64,000 nt of DNA from Desulfuromonas acetexigens (lineage in GTDB: Bacteria; Desulfobacterota; Desulfuromonadia; Desulfuromonadales; Trichloromonadaceae). The stretch spans positions 162,047 through 226,046 of the forward strand of contig NZ_FOJJ01000038.1 in the NCBI RefSeq assembly GCF_900111775.1, in the 5' to 3' direction. Shown here piece after piece: positions 36,463 to 44,530 of this stretch; the stretch's first letter is position 1, and each line of letters opens with the position of its first letter. Both the position numbers and the translations under genes were made by a program. The notes beneath the pieces were generated by a model that worked only from the letters and a program-made list of their open reading frames with translations, made no database searches and was not told the DNA's origin.

Positions 36463-38007
36463 TCACGCCCACAGATCACGGGCACGCCGGCTTTCCCCTT
36501 CATTGATGACCCGTATGGCGCTTGCCCCCTCCAGGGGGCAGCGGGTTTCGCAGATTCCACAACCGACGCAACGCGATTTGATTAACCGCGGTACCTTGAG
36601 TCGCCGCATCTCGCTCCCGACCAACACTTCCCGCTCATCAAAAACGATCGCCTTCTCCCCTGTCGGGCAATGTTCCTCGCAGACCAGACACTCTTCCCCC
36701 CGGGCAAAGGGCAGACAGCGGTCCGTATCGAAAACGGCGATGCCGATCACCGCTTTCTGCTTCTCCGCCAGATTCAGCAAGCCGATGGCGCCGGTCGGGC
36801 AGACCTGGCCACAGAGGGTGCAATTGTATTCGCAGTAACCGATACGCGGCACCAGCAAGGGGGTATAGAAGCCACTCAGTCCCGCCTGCAGCAGCGCCGG
36901 ATGCAAGGCCCCGCCGATACAAACCTTCATGCATTCGCCACAGCGGATGCAGCGGCGCAGAAATTCGGCCTCGGCCAGTGAGCCGGGAGGACGCAGCAGA
37001 TAGGGGTCGCGGTTCCAGAGGTTCGGCGCGCTCCCCGTCACCGGTGCTACCAGAGCACCGGCCGCCAGGGACGTCATCAGTCCGCGCCGGGTCAGATCGA
37101 CCCGTCCGCCAGCCGTTGGCCGTGAACCCAGGGTAAAAACGACGCGATTGGCGGGACAGAAGCCGGAACAGTCGAGACAGAGCAGACACTCATCCTTGCG
37201 ATGGGCCGTTTCGGTCACGGCGCCGCTGCGGCAGTCACTCAGGCAACGCCGACAATCGTCGCAGACTTTCGCCGGCACCCGTGTCGTCAGGCTGTGCCGG
37301 GAACAGAGGCCGAGCAAGGCGCCGAGGGGGCAGAGATTCTTGCACCAGAAACGGCGCTCGACCCGCTCCAGCAGCAAAATCCCGAGAAAGATCGCCAGAG
37401 TCAGAAGCGCGAGTTGGTAAGCAGGGGGATGAAAAGCCAGCAGGTGATCACGGAAGAAGTCGTAGGAGCCGTTGACCAGCGGCGAAACGAGGGGGACGGG
37501 ATGCTGGTAAAAAAAGTCGAAGACCGAGTTGGCAACCAGATTGAAGGCCGGATTGAAGGAAAAAGTCAGGCTGCGCAGGAAGATCGACAGGGGGTCGAGC
37601 AGGCCGAAGAGCTGCACTCCGAAGAGCGCCGCCGCGGTCATGGACAACAGTAGATAGTATTTGACCCGCCGCCAGGCGGGGCGAGGGCTTATGCGACCGC
37701 GGCCGACGAGCTTGCCGACGCCGTCAAGGGTGGTGCCCAGGGGGCAGATCCAGCCACAGAAGAAGCGCCCGAAAAGGGCGGTCAGTGCCAATAGCAACAA
37801 TGCCGGCCAGAGCAGCAGCCAACCGAAAGCTCCCGGTGCCAGGGCATCGGCCAGGGCCGCCAGGGGATCGATGCGGAAGAGCAGGCTGACCGGATAGCGC
37901 AGGGTATCGCTCCCCCGGTATTCGGTCTGCAAAAAGAGCCAGAGAAACGCGAGCAGGCAGAGAATCTGAAAGGCCATGCGAACATGGCGCCAAGCGGGAA
38001 AACGCAT
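36463..38007 (-). CDS. NapH-NapG-like polyferredoxin fusion
   Basis: A 514-aa membrane Fe-S protein. The N-terminal half has about five transmembrane helices with NapH-type motifs CGWICPLG and CKNLCPLGALLG, then two ferredoxin clusters (CDDCRRCLSDC, CLLCLDCSGFC). At about 307-325 an internal twin-arginine-like segment (TRRGLMTSLAAGALVAPV) precedes a NapG-like part with four more cysteine clusters (CIRCGECMKVC, CEYNCTLCGQVC, CLVCEEHC, CVGCGICETRC). The layout is therefore NapH fused to NapG. It could pass electrons from the quinone pool to periplasmic acceptors. It is last of the eight-gene operon and its start overlaps the DUF362 stop. Confidence 0.9.
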   Translation of the reverse strand: MRFPAWRHVRMAFQILCLLAFLWLFLQTEYRGSDTLRYPVSLLFRIDPLAALADALAPGAFGWLLLWPALLLLALTALFGRFFCGWICPLGTTLDGVGKLVGRGRISPRPAWRRVKYYLLLSMTAAALFGVQLFGLLDPLSIFLRSLTFSFNPAFNLVANSVFDFFYQHPVPLVSPLVNGSYDFFRDHLLAFHPPAYQLALLTLAIFLGILLLERVERRFWCKNLCPLGALLGLCSRHSLTTRVPAKVCDDCRRCLSDCRSGAVTETAHRKDECLLCLDCSGFCPANRVVFTLGSRPTAGGRVDLTRRGLMTSLAAGALVAPVTGSAPNLWNRDPYLLRPPGSLAEAEFLRRCIRCGECMKVCIGGALHPALLQAGLSGFYTPLLVPRIGYCEYNCTLCGQVCPTGAIGLLNLAEKQKAVIGIAVFDTDRCLPFARGEECLVCEEHCPTGEKAIVFDEREVLVGSEMRRLKVPRLIKSRCVGCGICETRCPLEGASAIRVINEGESRRARDLWA

Positions 38008-38933
38008 CAGGCCAGCCGCCCCGGACTCAGATCGAGACTCCCCAGACCGCGCCGGGCGCCGGCGACGATGGTCGGGATATCCTCCGGCCGGTGGCCGAAG
38101 AGGGTCGCGGCGTAGGCGTCGGCGGCAACGATGTCCGCCGAGGCGATCAGGGTATCGAGCAGCCGCACATCCTCCAGCCGCCCCCCCTGCGGACCGTTGG
38201 CGACGAGGATGCGGGTGGCGTCGACCAGGGTCAGGGTCGAGTGGACCACCGAATTGATGTCAGCCAGCGACTCGGCGATATTCTGGTGCAACCGCCCGCG
38301 ATTGCCGCCGATCACCCCCATGATGTTCTTCATGCCGAGGGTCAGGGTAGAGATGCCGTGATGTTTGGCCACCGGCAGATTGATGAAACAATCGGCGTCG
38401 AGAGCCGGCTGGTAGAAGGACCAGCGGGTCAGATCCTTGCCGTTGGCGATATCCAGCTCCCGGTAGGCGCGCCGATCCATGTGCTCGATCTTGACCCGCT
38501 CCGATTTCATCCCCTCCACCACGTCCTGAATACCGCTCTGCACATAGCAGCGGCGGGGATCGTTGCAGGTGCGGTCGAAGACCCGCACGTCCTTGGCCCC
38601 CGCCTCCAGGCAATGCTCGATGACCGCCCGGACCACCAGCGGGTGGGTATTGGCCCCCTGCTCCACCGTGCGATCCCAGCCGATATTGGGTTTGACCACC
38701 ACCGTCTCGCCGCGCTTGACGAAGGTCGCCATGCCGCCGAGCGCGCCGAGGGTTTCTCCCACCAGCGCGGGGATGTCCTTGCCTTTACGCACCGCCAGTT
38801 TCGCCCCGCCGCCCTCGGCGGCTCGAGCCGGAAAACTCAGCAGATCGAGCAGCGGCACGCCGCCGACGGCGGAGGAAACCGCGGCTACTTGCAGCGAGCG
38901 CCTGACGAATTCGCGACGATCCATTCGCGCCAT
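38007..38933 (-). CDS. DUF362 protein with Tat signal
   Basis: A 308-aa protein with a twin-arginine signal (DRREFVRRSLQVAAVS) ending near ARA, so it is predicted to be exported folded. The body matches DUF362 (VVVKPNIGW, VIEHCLEAGAKDVRVFD, INLPVAKHHGISTLTLGMKN, DILVAADAYA-like segment near the end). DUF362 proteins often occur with ferredoxins; their activity is unknown. It lacks the C-terminal ferredoxin domain some members have, and here that role may be taken by the neighbouring polyferredoxin. Confidence 0.9.
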   Translation of the reverse strand: MARMDRREFVRRSLQVAAVSSAVGGVPLLDLLSFPARAAEGGGAKLAVRKGKDIPALVGETLGALGGMATFVKRGETVVVKPNIGWDRTVEQGANTHPLVVRAVIEHCLEAGAKDVRVFDRTCNDPRRCYVQSGIQDVVEGMKSERVKIEHMDRRAYRELDIANGKDLTRWSFYQPALDADCFINLPVAKHHGISTLTLGMKNIMGVIGGNRGRLHQNIAESLADINSVVHSTLTLVDATRILVANGPQGGRLEDVRLLDTLIASADIVAADAYAATLFGHRPEDIPTIVAGARRGLGSLDLSPGRLA

Positions 38934-38966
38934 GCCTCTTCTCCTTTTATCCGGGTTTCGACTCGA

Positions 38967-39572
38967 TCAGATGAAACGCCCCGCCTTGAGAAAGGAACGC
39001 GCCACCTCCCGCGCCCCTTCCTGGGCAAGACGCGCTTCCAGACCCTGCATGGCTTCCGGGGAGATCGCTCCCCCCAGCTTGTTGATCAGTCGGGCCAAAG
39101 CGGGAAATTTCTTCAGGGTGTCCTTGCGCACCACCGGCGCCGCCTGGGCCGGAACCCCGGCGGGAACAACCCGGGGCTCTTCGAAACCGAGGGGATCGAG
39201 CCAGACCAGATTGAGCTCCTGATTGTAGCGCTCCTTGACCGCCTGATAGAGGGCCGCGGTATCGGACAGCGCCTCTCCTTTGAGCACGTCGAGCTGGCCG
39301 ACGCCGGTATATTCCACATAGAGATCGAGTTCCGCCTTCAGCAGCGCCCCGTGGGTCGCGGCGGTATCGTCGAATTTCACCACTTTGACCGAGGTTCCGG
39401 TGCGCTCGGCGATGAGGATCGCCAGCATTTCCGCCAGCAGCTCCTGCTGCGGCGTCCCCTTGGCGCCGATCACCAGGGTTTTGCCGACACAGGCCGCGAC
39501 CGGCTGGGCCAACCCCGCCAACAAGACCAGAAGAACCCCGAACAACCCTGCCATCCTTATAAATCCAACCAT
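38967..39572 (-). CDS. Shortened OpuAC-like substrate-binding protein
   Basis: A 201-aa exported protein beginning at ATG 39572 behind AAGGAG. It has a signal peptide ending near VAA. Residues about 35-125 match lobe 1 of glycine betaine/choline-type binding proteins (LVIGAKGTPQQELLAEML, AELDLYVEYTGVG, LNLVWLDPLGFE). The C-terminal PVVRKDTLKKFPALARLINKLGG matches the end of the family (positions about 140-162). The roughly 75 residues of lobe 2 usually lying between are missing. There is no ABC ATPase or permease nearby, so a transport role is doubtful; it may have been repurposed within this operon. Confidence 0.82.
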   Translation of the reverse strand: MVGFIRMAGLFGVLLVLLAGLAQPVAACVGKTLVIGAKGTPQQELLAEMLAILIAERTGTSVKVVKFDDTAATHGALLKAELDLYVEYTGVGQLDVLKGEALSDTAALYQAVKERYNQELNLVWLDPLGFEEPRVVPAGVPAQAAPVVRKDTLKKFPALARLINKLGGAISPEAMQGLEARLAQEGAREVARSFLKAGRFI

Positions 39573-39586
39573 GATCAGACTCCTTG

Positions 39587-39880
39587 TCAATGATAGTGAT
39601 CGTCCGGCGCGACGGAGGTCTTGGACGCCTCGGCCTTGCCTCCGGCGACGGCCAGATTCTGTTGCAAGGCGCGCAGCAGACCTTCGGCCTGGGCGGGCGC
39701 GAGAATCACCCGGCTGCGCACCTTGGCCCGCCGACCTTGCGGCTGTACATAGATAAAATCGAGAGTGAACTCGGTTTCGTTATGATGAACCAGCGCCAGA
39801 TTGGCGTAGACCCCCTGGGCGATCTCATCGTCCAATTGAATTTCCAGCTTCGGCTGTTGCTCCTTCTCTTCCTGGGACAT
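39587..39880 (-). CDS. DUF3467 protein
   Basis: A 97-aa soluble protein starting MSQEEKEQQPKLEIQ at 39880, chosen because the DUF3467 homology begins there. Family segments are GVYANLALVHHNETEFTLDF and FIYVQPQGRRAKVRSRVIL. DUF3467 proteins are small, widespread and unstudied. In this operon it lies between a polyferredoxin and the OpuAC-like protein. Confidence 0.9.
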   Translation of the reverse strand: MSQEEKEQQPKLEIQLDDEIAQGVYANLALVHHNETEFTLDFIYVQPQGRRAKVRSRVILAPAQAEGLLRALQQNLAVAGGKAEASKTSVAPDDHYH

Positions 39881-39923
39881 ACCGACCTCGTGGTTGGAGA
39901 AATTCGACAGTGGCGGGCGCCAT

Positions 39924-41426
39924 TCAACGGAGAAAGAGCCACTGGACGACCGTGCCAATATACAGGGCGCCGCAGCAAAGAACAACCAGCCCGGCCGCGC
40001 CCTGACCAAACCGGGAAGAAGAGAGAATTCCCAAGCGGTCCGCCATGCGCCGCACCGCAAGCAGGGCGCCGGCGAATCCGGCAAGGAGGATCGCCAAAAC
40101 CAGCCACTTGAGGAGGTCCAAGGGAATCAATATCCCAGGGGGCGGCGCCAACTGCATGACATTCATCGCCAGATAGCTCTTGACCCCGCTCGGATCCTGC
40201 AGGGCATAGGGCAGAAAGCCTGCCTTGGCATTGACCTTGACCAGCCCCATGACGAGATGGGCAGCCAGCAGCAGAGGGAGACAGGGGAGCGCCAAGGCGC
40301 CGAGACCGGCCCGGAAGCCGGGCTCCTCCTTGGCCACGGGAAGGCCTGCGGCGGCCGGGGGCTCGGCTTGCGGGTCGAAGCGCAATCGCCCGAGCTTGAG
40401 CAGCAGCCAACCCGGCAACAAGAGCAGAACCGGCAGCGCCAGCGTCACCCAGAGGGTCGCCAGCAGATAGTAGCCGGCGGTTTCCCAACCGAGCAGGGCC
40501 GCCGCCTGTTCCGGCAACCAGAAGATCGTTTCCCGCAACTCGACGTAAAATTTGGTGAAGTTCGCGGTCAGCAACCCCAACAGCACGAGCAGAAAAAAAT
40601 TCTCCGAAACCGACAGGCTTCCGGGGACGAGATCGGCCAGCCAGCCGCGCCCGCCGAGACACAGATTTTGGTGAGGGCAGTTGCGGGCGCATTGCAGGCA
40701 GAGCTGGCAGGCGGAACTGTCGCGCACTTCCGGGGGCAAGAGATCGACGGGGCATTCCCGCCGCCGTCCATGCCAGTAGAGGACGGCACTGCCCAAGCTC
40801 AACCGCGTCCAGTGCCGCCCGCCGGAGACGCATTCACGACCGGCACAGCCGGCGCAGACAGCTTCATCCGCCACCCGCAGCTGCCAAGGCGCGATCCGCG
40901 CATAGAGGCCGAGGACGGCCCCGGCCGGGCAGAAGAGGGAACAGAAAGCCCGTTTGCGAAAGACCAGTCCGAGCAGCAGCGCCAGAAGCAACATCAGGCC
41001 GATGAGCCGGGCGGTGTAATCGGGGTAACGATGGATGGCGAAGAGATAGACTGCCAGCTGTAACAGCACCAGGGTCAGGGTCACCGGTACGAAGTTGTCG
41101 AGCCAGCCCGGCAGCGGTCGGGCCAGGCCAAAGCGGGCCATCACCTCGTTGAGCCAGCCGACCGGGCAGACGGCGCACCAGGCGCGACCGAAGAAAAGGG
41201 CGAGAAGAACGACGGCGAACATCCACCAAACCCAGAAAAGCTGAGTGGTGAGATTGCCGTACATGAGCGGATCCGGCACCGCCACCCCGGGGATAGCGTG
41301 CTGGTGCCAGCCCCAGGCGAGCATTCCCAGCAACAGGGCGAAGAGGCCCAGGCGACAGAGGCGCAGCGGCCAGGGGGAAAGGAGGAGCGCCCCGAGTCCG
41401 CGCCATTGGAGTAGATTCCTCAGCAC
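39924..41426 (-). CDS. NapH-like membrane polyferredoxin
   Basis: A 500-aa membrane protein with about nine transmembrane helices. NapH/NosR-type motifs CAVCPVGW and CSLFCPAGAVLG sit at helix ends, and two cytoplasmic or periplasmic clusters follow (CAGCAGREC with a later CPV, and CQLCLQCARNC). The C-terminal 200 residues are further helices without cysteines. By analogy with NapH and the C-terminal half of NosR, it may conduct electrons across the membrane interface. It lies 12 bases after the HEAT gene. Confidence 0.88.
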   Translation of the reverse strand: MLRNLLQWRGLGALLLSPWPLRLCRLGLFALLLGMLAWGWHQHAIPGVAVPDPLMYGNLTTQLFWVWWMFAVVLLALFFGRAWCAVCPVGWLNEVMARFGLARPLPGWLDNFVPVTLTLVLLQLAVYLFAIHRYPDYTARLIGLMLLLALLLGLVFRKRAFCSLFCPAGAVLGLYARIAPWQLRVADEAVCAGCAGRECVSGGRHWTRLSLGSAVLYWHGRRRECPVDLLPPEVRDSSACQLCLQCARNCPHQNLCLGGRGWLADLVPGSLSVSENFFLLVLLGLLTANFTKFYVELRETIFWLPEQAAALLGWETAGYYLLATLWVTLALPVLLLLPGWLLLKLGRLRFDPQAEPPAAAGLPVAKEEPGFRAGLGALALPCLPLLLAAHLVMGLVKVNAKAGFLPYALQDPSGVKSYLAMNVMQLAPPPGILIPLDLLKWLVLAILLAGFAGALLAVRRMADRLGILSSSRFGQGAAGLVVLCCGALYIGTVVQWLFLR

Positions 41427-41438
41427 GACCGCCGCCGA

Positions 41439-42341
41439 TCAGTGATAGATGCTGTAGGGCAAAACATATTCCCCCGTTTCGTCACGATATTTGACATGCC
41501 GCCCGGTGATCATCTCCAGGGAGCGGGCCGACCATTCCCGCACTACCGGCACCTCATCCTCCAGGGCTCGCTCCAGGGCCGTCGCCGCAACCGGCCCGCC
41601 CAGGGTGCCTAGGGCCATGGCGGCGTTCATGCGCGAGCGCCAGTCGTCATCACCGAGGGCTTCGACGAGGAGCGCCTCGGCTCGGGGATCCTTGAGTTTG
41701 CCCAGGGCCGCCAGAGCCTCCTGGCGGGCCGGGCCGGAAGCCACCGCAAGGAGCGCCGAGAGCGCCCTGGCATCGCCGATGTCGCCAAGGGCGCGAATCG
41801 CCCCAGGCAGCGCCTGTGCGGAAGCGACGGGGAGAAAAGTCAGCAGGGGATCGACCGCCGCCTGATTGAATTTGATCAGGGAGCGCACGGCATAGCGGCG
41901 CACCTCGGCATCGCCGTCATCGAGGGCCAGCAGCAGAAAGGGGATCCCCTCGGCCGCACCGATCTCCCCCAGCGCCCAGGCGGCGACGTAGCGGCGCGGC
42001 CAGTCGTGGCGAGCCAGCACCGCGCCGATCGGTTCCACCGCCGCGCGGACCTTGAGGGTGCCGAGGGCGGCGATGACATGCTCGCGACGGATGCGGTCGG
42101 GATCGGCGACCGCCTCCAGCAGATAGGGAACCGCCGCCTCCCCCAGTTCCAGCAGCAGCGGATAGACCCGGTCGTTGACCTGCCGTTCGCTCACCCCGAG
42201 CAGCTCCACCAGCTCGCGAAAGGCCGCCGCCTCCCCGCCCCGGGCGCGCCCCTTGAGCTCTTCCAGATCGAGCGTCCGGCTGCGTTCGCAGCCCGACAGC
42301 AGCAGAAACAGCAGGCACAGAAACGCCGCGAACCTCACCAT
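41439..42341 (-). CDS. HEAT-repeat lipoprotein
   Basis: A 300-aa protein with a lipoprotein signal (LLFLLLSGC) and about seven HEAT-like helical repeats between residues 30 and 285 (for example AALGTLKVRAAVEPI, YVAAWALGEIGAAEG and NAAMALGTLGGPVAA). Such scaffolds mediate protein binding. The start overlaps the end of the preceding CpD gene by 7 bases. It is presumably a periplasm-facing assembly or docking factor for the operon products. Confidence 0.88.
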   Translation of the reverse strand: MVRFAAFLCLLFLLLSGCERSRTLDLEELKGRARGGEAAAFRELVELLGVSERQVNDRVYPLLLELGEAAVPYLLEAVADPDRIRREHVIAALGTLKVRAAVEPIGAVLARHDWPRRYVAAWALGEIGAAEGIPFLLLALDDGDAEVRRYAVRSLIKFNQAAVDPLLTFLPVASAQALPGAIRALGDIGDARALSALLAVASGPARQEALAALGKLKDPRAEALLVEALGDDDWRSRMNAAMALGTLGGPVAATALERALEDEVPVVREWSARSLEMITGRHVKYRDETGEYVLPYSIYH

Positions 42342-43096
42342 ACCTTGGTCACCCGGATATCGACCCCTTGCAAAATTTCCTTGGCGCGCACTACCACCGC
42401 CGAGGGCTCGATCGTCCCCTGATCGTAACGGCCGTAGAGATCCCCCAGCTTGGGGGGGCCGCCGAACTTGTCCCGGGCCGCCAAGTAATAGGTGCCGCCA
42501 CGCGGCAGATAGATGAGATAGCGGCCGTCGGGACCGGTCTTTTCCGAAACGAATTTGGGCCGTTCGGACATCTGCACATGATCGTAGACATGCACCCGCG
42601 CCCCTTCCACCGGCTTGCCGTCGGCATCGCTGATGGTGCCGGAGATGCCGGTATCGGTAACGGCGGCCTGCTCGGTAAGACGCCGTTCGTCCCCCTCCTT
42701 GACCGGCGCCAGCAGGGTCAACTCGGCGGTTTCGCCGCGCACGGTCAGTTGCAGCATCTCGCTCTTGTGATCCCCGGCCAGCACCGGGCCGTTGGCGTCA
42801 CCATTCTTGCGCTTGCGGGCGACGGCGATGTAGTCCCCCTCGGGAAGTTGCAGGTCGAAACTCCCGTCCGGGCCGGTCGCCCGCGACAGAGCGTAGGCCG
42901 GACCGTAGAGGTCCATCCCCGGCTTGTAGACGTAGAGGGTCGCCCCTTCCAGGGGGGTGAGTATCCGGCCGTTGATCCGCCCCAGCTTTTCCTCGCCCTC
43001 ACTCTGCCGCTCACCGCAGCCGGCCAATACCGCCAAGAGCAGCGCGATAAGCATTGCCCCACCTCGAAACCGCCGTCCCATCGCCAAACATTTCAT
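42335..43096 (-). CDS. Carboxypeptidase-regulatory-like (CpD) lipoprotein
   Basis: A 253-aa lipoprotein (lipobox LAGC) with two transthyretin-like CpD beta-sandwich repeats: residues about 40-120 (NGRILTPLEGATLYVYKPG, GSFDLQLPEGDYIAVARKR) and about 150-230 (SGTISDADGKPVEGARVHVY, GRYLIYLPRGGTYYLAARD). It shares the LPxGxYYLxAR signature and the following G-x-x-x-GD motif with three proteins in the divergent operon. The ATG overlaps the EB_dh stop (ATGA). Confidence 0.88.
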   Translation of the reverse strand: MKCLAMGRRFRGGAMLIALLLAVLAGCGERQSEGEEKLGRINGRILTPLEGATLYVYKPGMDLYGPAYALSRATGPDGSFDLQLPEGDYIAVARKRKNGDANGPVLAGDHKSEMLQLTVRGETAELTLLAPVKEGDERRLTEQAAVTDTGISGTISDADGKPVEGARVHVYDHVQMSERPKFVSEKTGPDGRYLIYLPRGGTYYLAARDKFGGPPKLGDLYGRYDQGTIEPSAVVVRAKEILQGVDIRVTKVW

Positions 43097-44175
43097 TGTT
43101 CTCGATCTTCCCTTTCCGCCGCGCCGGGTGCTTGCAGCACCAGCCGCTCCGACAGCACTGACGCATAATGTTCAATGAGGGTATTATCCATGATCGCCAG
43201 CCCGAAGGCTACCCCCTGCTTGTCGCCGGGGACAAAGCGGACATCGCGGGGATCATCCGTCTCCAGAGAGCGGCGGAGAATCACCGTCCAGCGCCCGTCC
43301 TCCCAGGTGCCGACGGCGCGGACATCGGCCCGGCTGCCGGCGGGGTGTTCGGTGAGAAAGCCGGGGGCGGTTGTGCCGGGGGGGAGAAAGGTCTCGCCCA
43401 CGACCTGGCCGTCCTGATCGTAAATGGGCGCATCCCCTTCGGCAAAAGGAAGCAGGCCCCGTTCCGGGGCGAGCCGGGCCCGGGAGTTTTCCTGAAAGAT
43501 CTCCCCCGGCACATCCCCTTCCATGCCTTTCGCGGACAGGGTGCGGTCGTCGGCGAAGCCGAAGCGCCCGGTGCGTCGCGCTTTCCAGTTCCACAGATCG
43601 AGAGCCGCTTCCTCCGCCGCCAGCTTCATGCGGTTGTTGGCGTGAAAGTTGTCCCCATGCACCCCGAAATCCTCGATATGACAGGCCACCGCGCAGGTGA
43701 AGGGGGCGAAACGGCCGCCGCCGTCCCAGGCGATCCCGAACCCGTCCTCGGCGTTCCCGCCGTTGAACCAGCGCTCGCCGTCGAACGACCAGCCGCGGAT
43801 ATCTCGATCCTCGGTCGGGTCCGGCCAGCTCAGGCGCAGGAAAAGTTCGCTTTCGGTATAAAAGGCCCGCAGATCGACAGCCAGGGGGTCGGGGAACTTG
43901 CCGCCGTGATGGCAGGAAGCCGTGGTCGCATGCACCGTATCTTCATCGATATTGGGGATAAGCCTGGAAACATGCTGCCGTCCGCCCTTGACCGTGACCT
44001 GCCGGGGCAGCGCCCGTTCCCAGTCCGCCGCCGTCGGCGCTTCGTCGAGAAACAGGGCGTAGAGGCGATCGGCGGGCAATTCCCGGCAGCCGCCAAGAAC
44101 GAGCGCAATCAGAAGCAGTAAACGGGAAAAACCGGTCAATCGCAAGAAAGCCTCCGAGGATATGGCCCCACGCAT
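43093..44175 (-). CDS. EB_dh-type heme-binding lipoprotein
   Basis: A 360-aa lipoprotein (lipobox LGGC) resembling the ethylbenzene-dehydrogenase-related / DMSO-reductase heme b subunit family: LRLSWPDPTEDRD, GFGIAWDGGG and a C-terminal WTVILRRSLETDDPRDVRF strand pattern. It also contains CAVACH (about residue 160), a CX3CH heme-attachment-like motif, and an ASCHHGGKF segment, suggesting that it binds c-type heme. It is first of the minus-strand operon. No catalytic molybdenum subunit is encoded here, so its redox partner is unknown. Confidence 0.82.
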   Translation of the reverse strand: MRGAISSEAFLRLTGFSRLLLLIALVLGGCRELPADRLYALFLDEAPTAADWERALPRQVTVKGGRQHVSRLIPNIDEDTVHATTASCHHGGKFPDPLAVDLRAFYTESELFLRLSWPDPTEDRDIRGWSFDGERWFNGGNAEDGFGIAWDGGGRFAPFTCAVACHIEDFGVHGDNFHANNRMKLAAEEAALDLWNWKARRTGRFGFADDRTLSAKGMEGDVPGEIFQENSRARLAPERGLLPFAEGDAPIYDQDGQVVGETFLPPGTTAPGFLTEHPAGSRADVRAVGTWEDGRWTVILRRSLETDDPRDVRFVPGDKQGVAFGLAIMDNTLIEHYASVLSERLVLQAPGAAEREDREQ

Positions 44176-44530
44176 TCATCCACCTTTGTCAAAGAGCAAT
44201 TACCATACCACGGTCGGGGCGGGAGTAACCACCCCCAAACCCTCGCCGTGGCGGCCTGGATAACCTGAGCAGACAGGTTCCTGACAGTCCCCTCCCGGGG
44301 CTGACAAAAATCCGCAAGCCGCCCATCCCCATGCTAACCGGAGCAGCAAGCGAAAGGTCAGGTCGAAACCGGTGCGAATATTGCAATATGAAGGATGAAT
44401 TTGCCCCTGTCACCGGGCATTTTCCCGTGTATAATAGATCCCATGCGGGGATGGCGGCGCCTAGGCGCCCCGCCCTCCGGCGATTTGACCAGTCGCTGTG
44501 TCATTTTATCCGTGAAAAGGAGTCCGCCCC
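44176..44530. other. Divergent promoter region of the 15-gene locus
   Basis: A 355-base non-coding stretch between the two divergent operons. It holds the plus-strand promoter at 44407-44435 and a GC-rich leader hairpin at about 44445-44473. No convincing minus-strand promoter was found, and no gene is seen. Confidence 0.65.
44407..44435 (+). promoter_or_regulatory. sigma70 promoter of plus-strand operon
   Basis: CTGTCA (44407-44412), a 17-base spacer and a perfect TATAAT (44430-44435) lie 95 bases before the FG-GAP gene. A hairpin containing GGCGCCTAGGCGCC follows in the leader. Confidence 0.65.
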
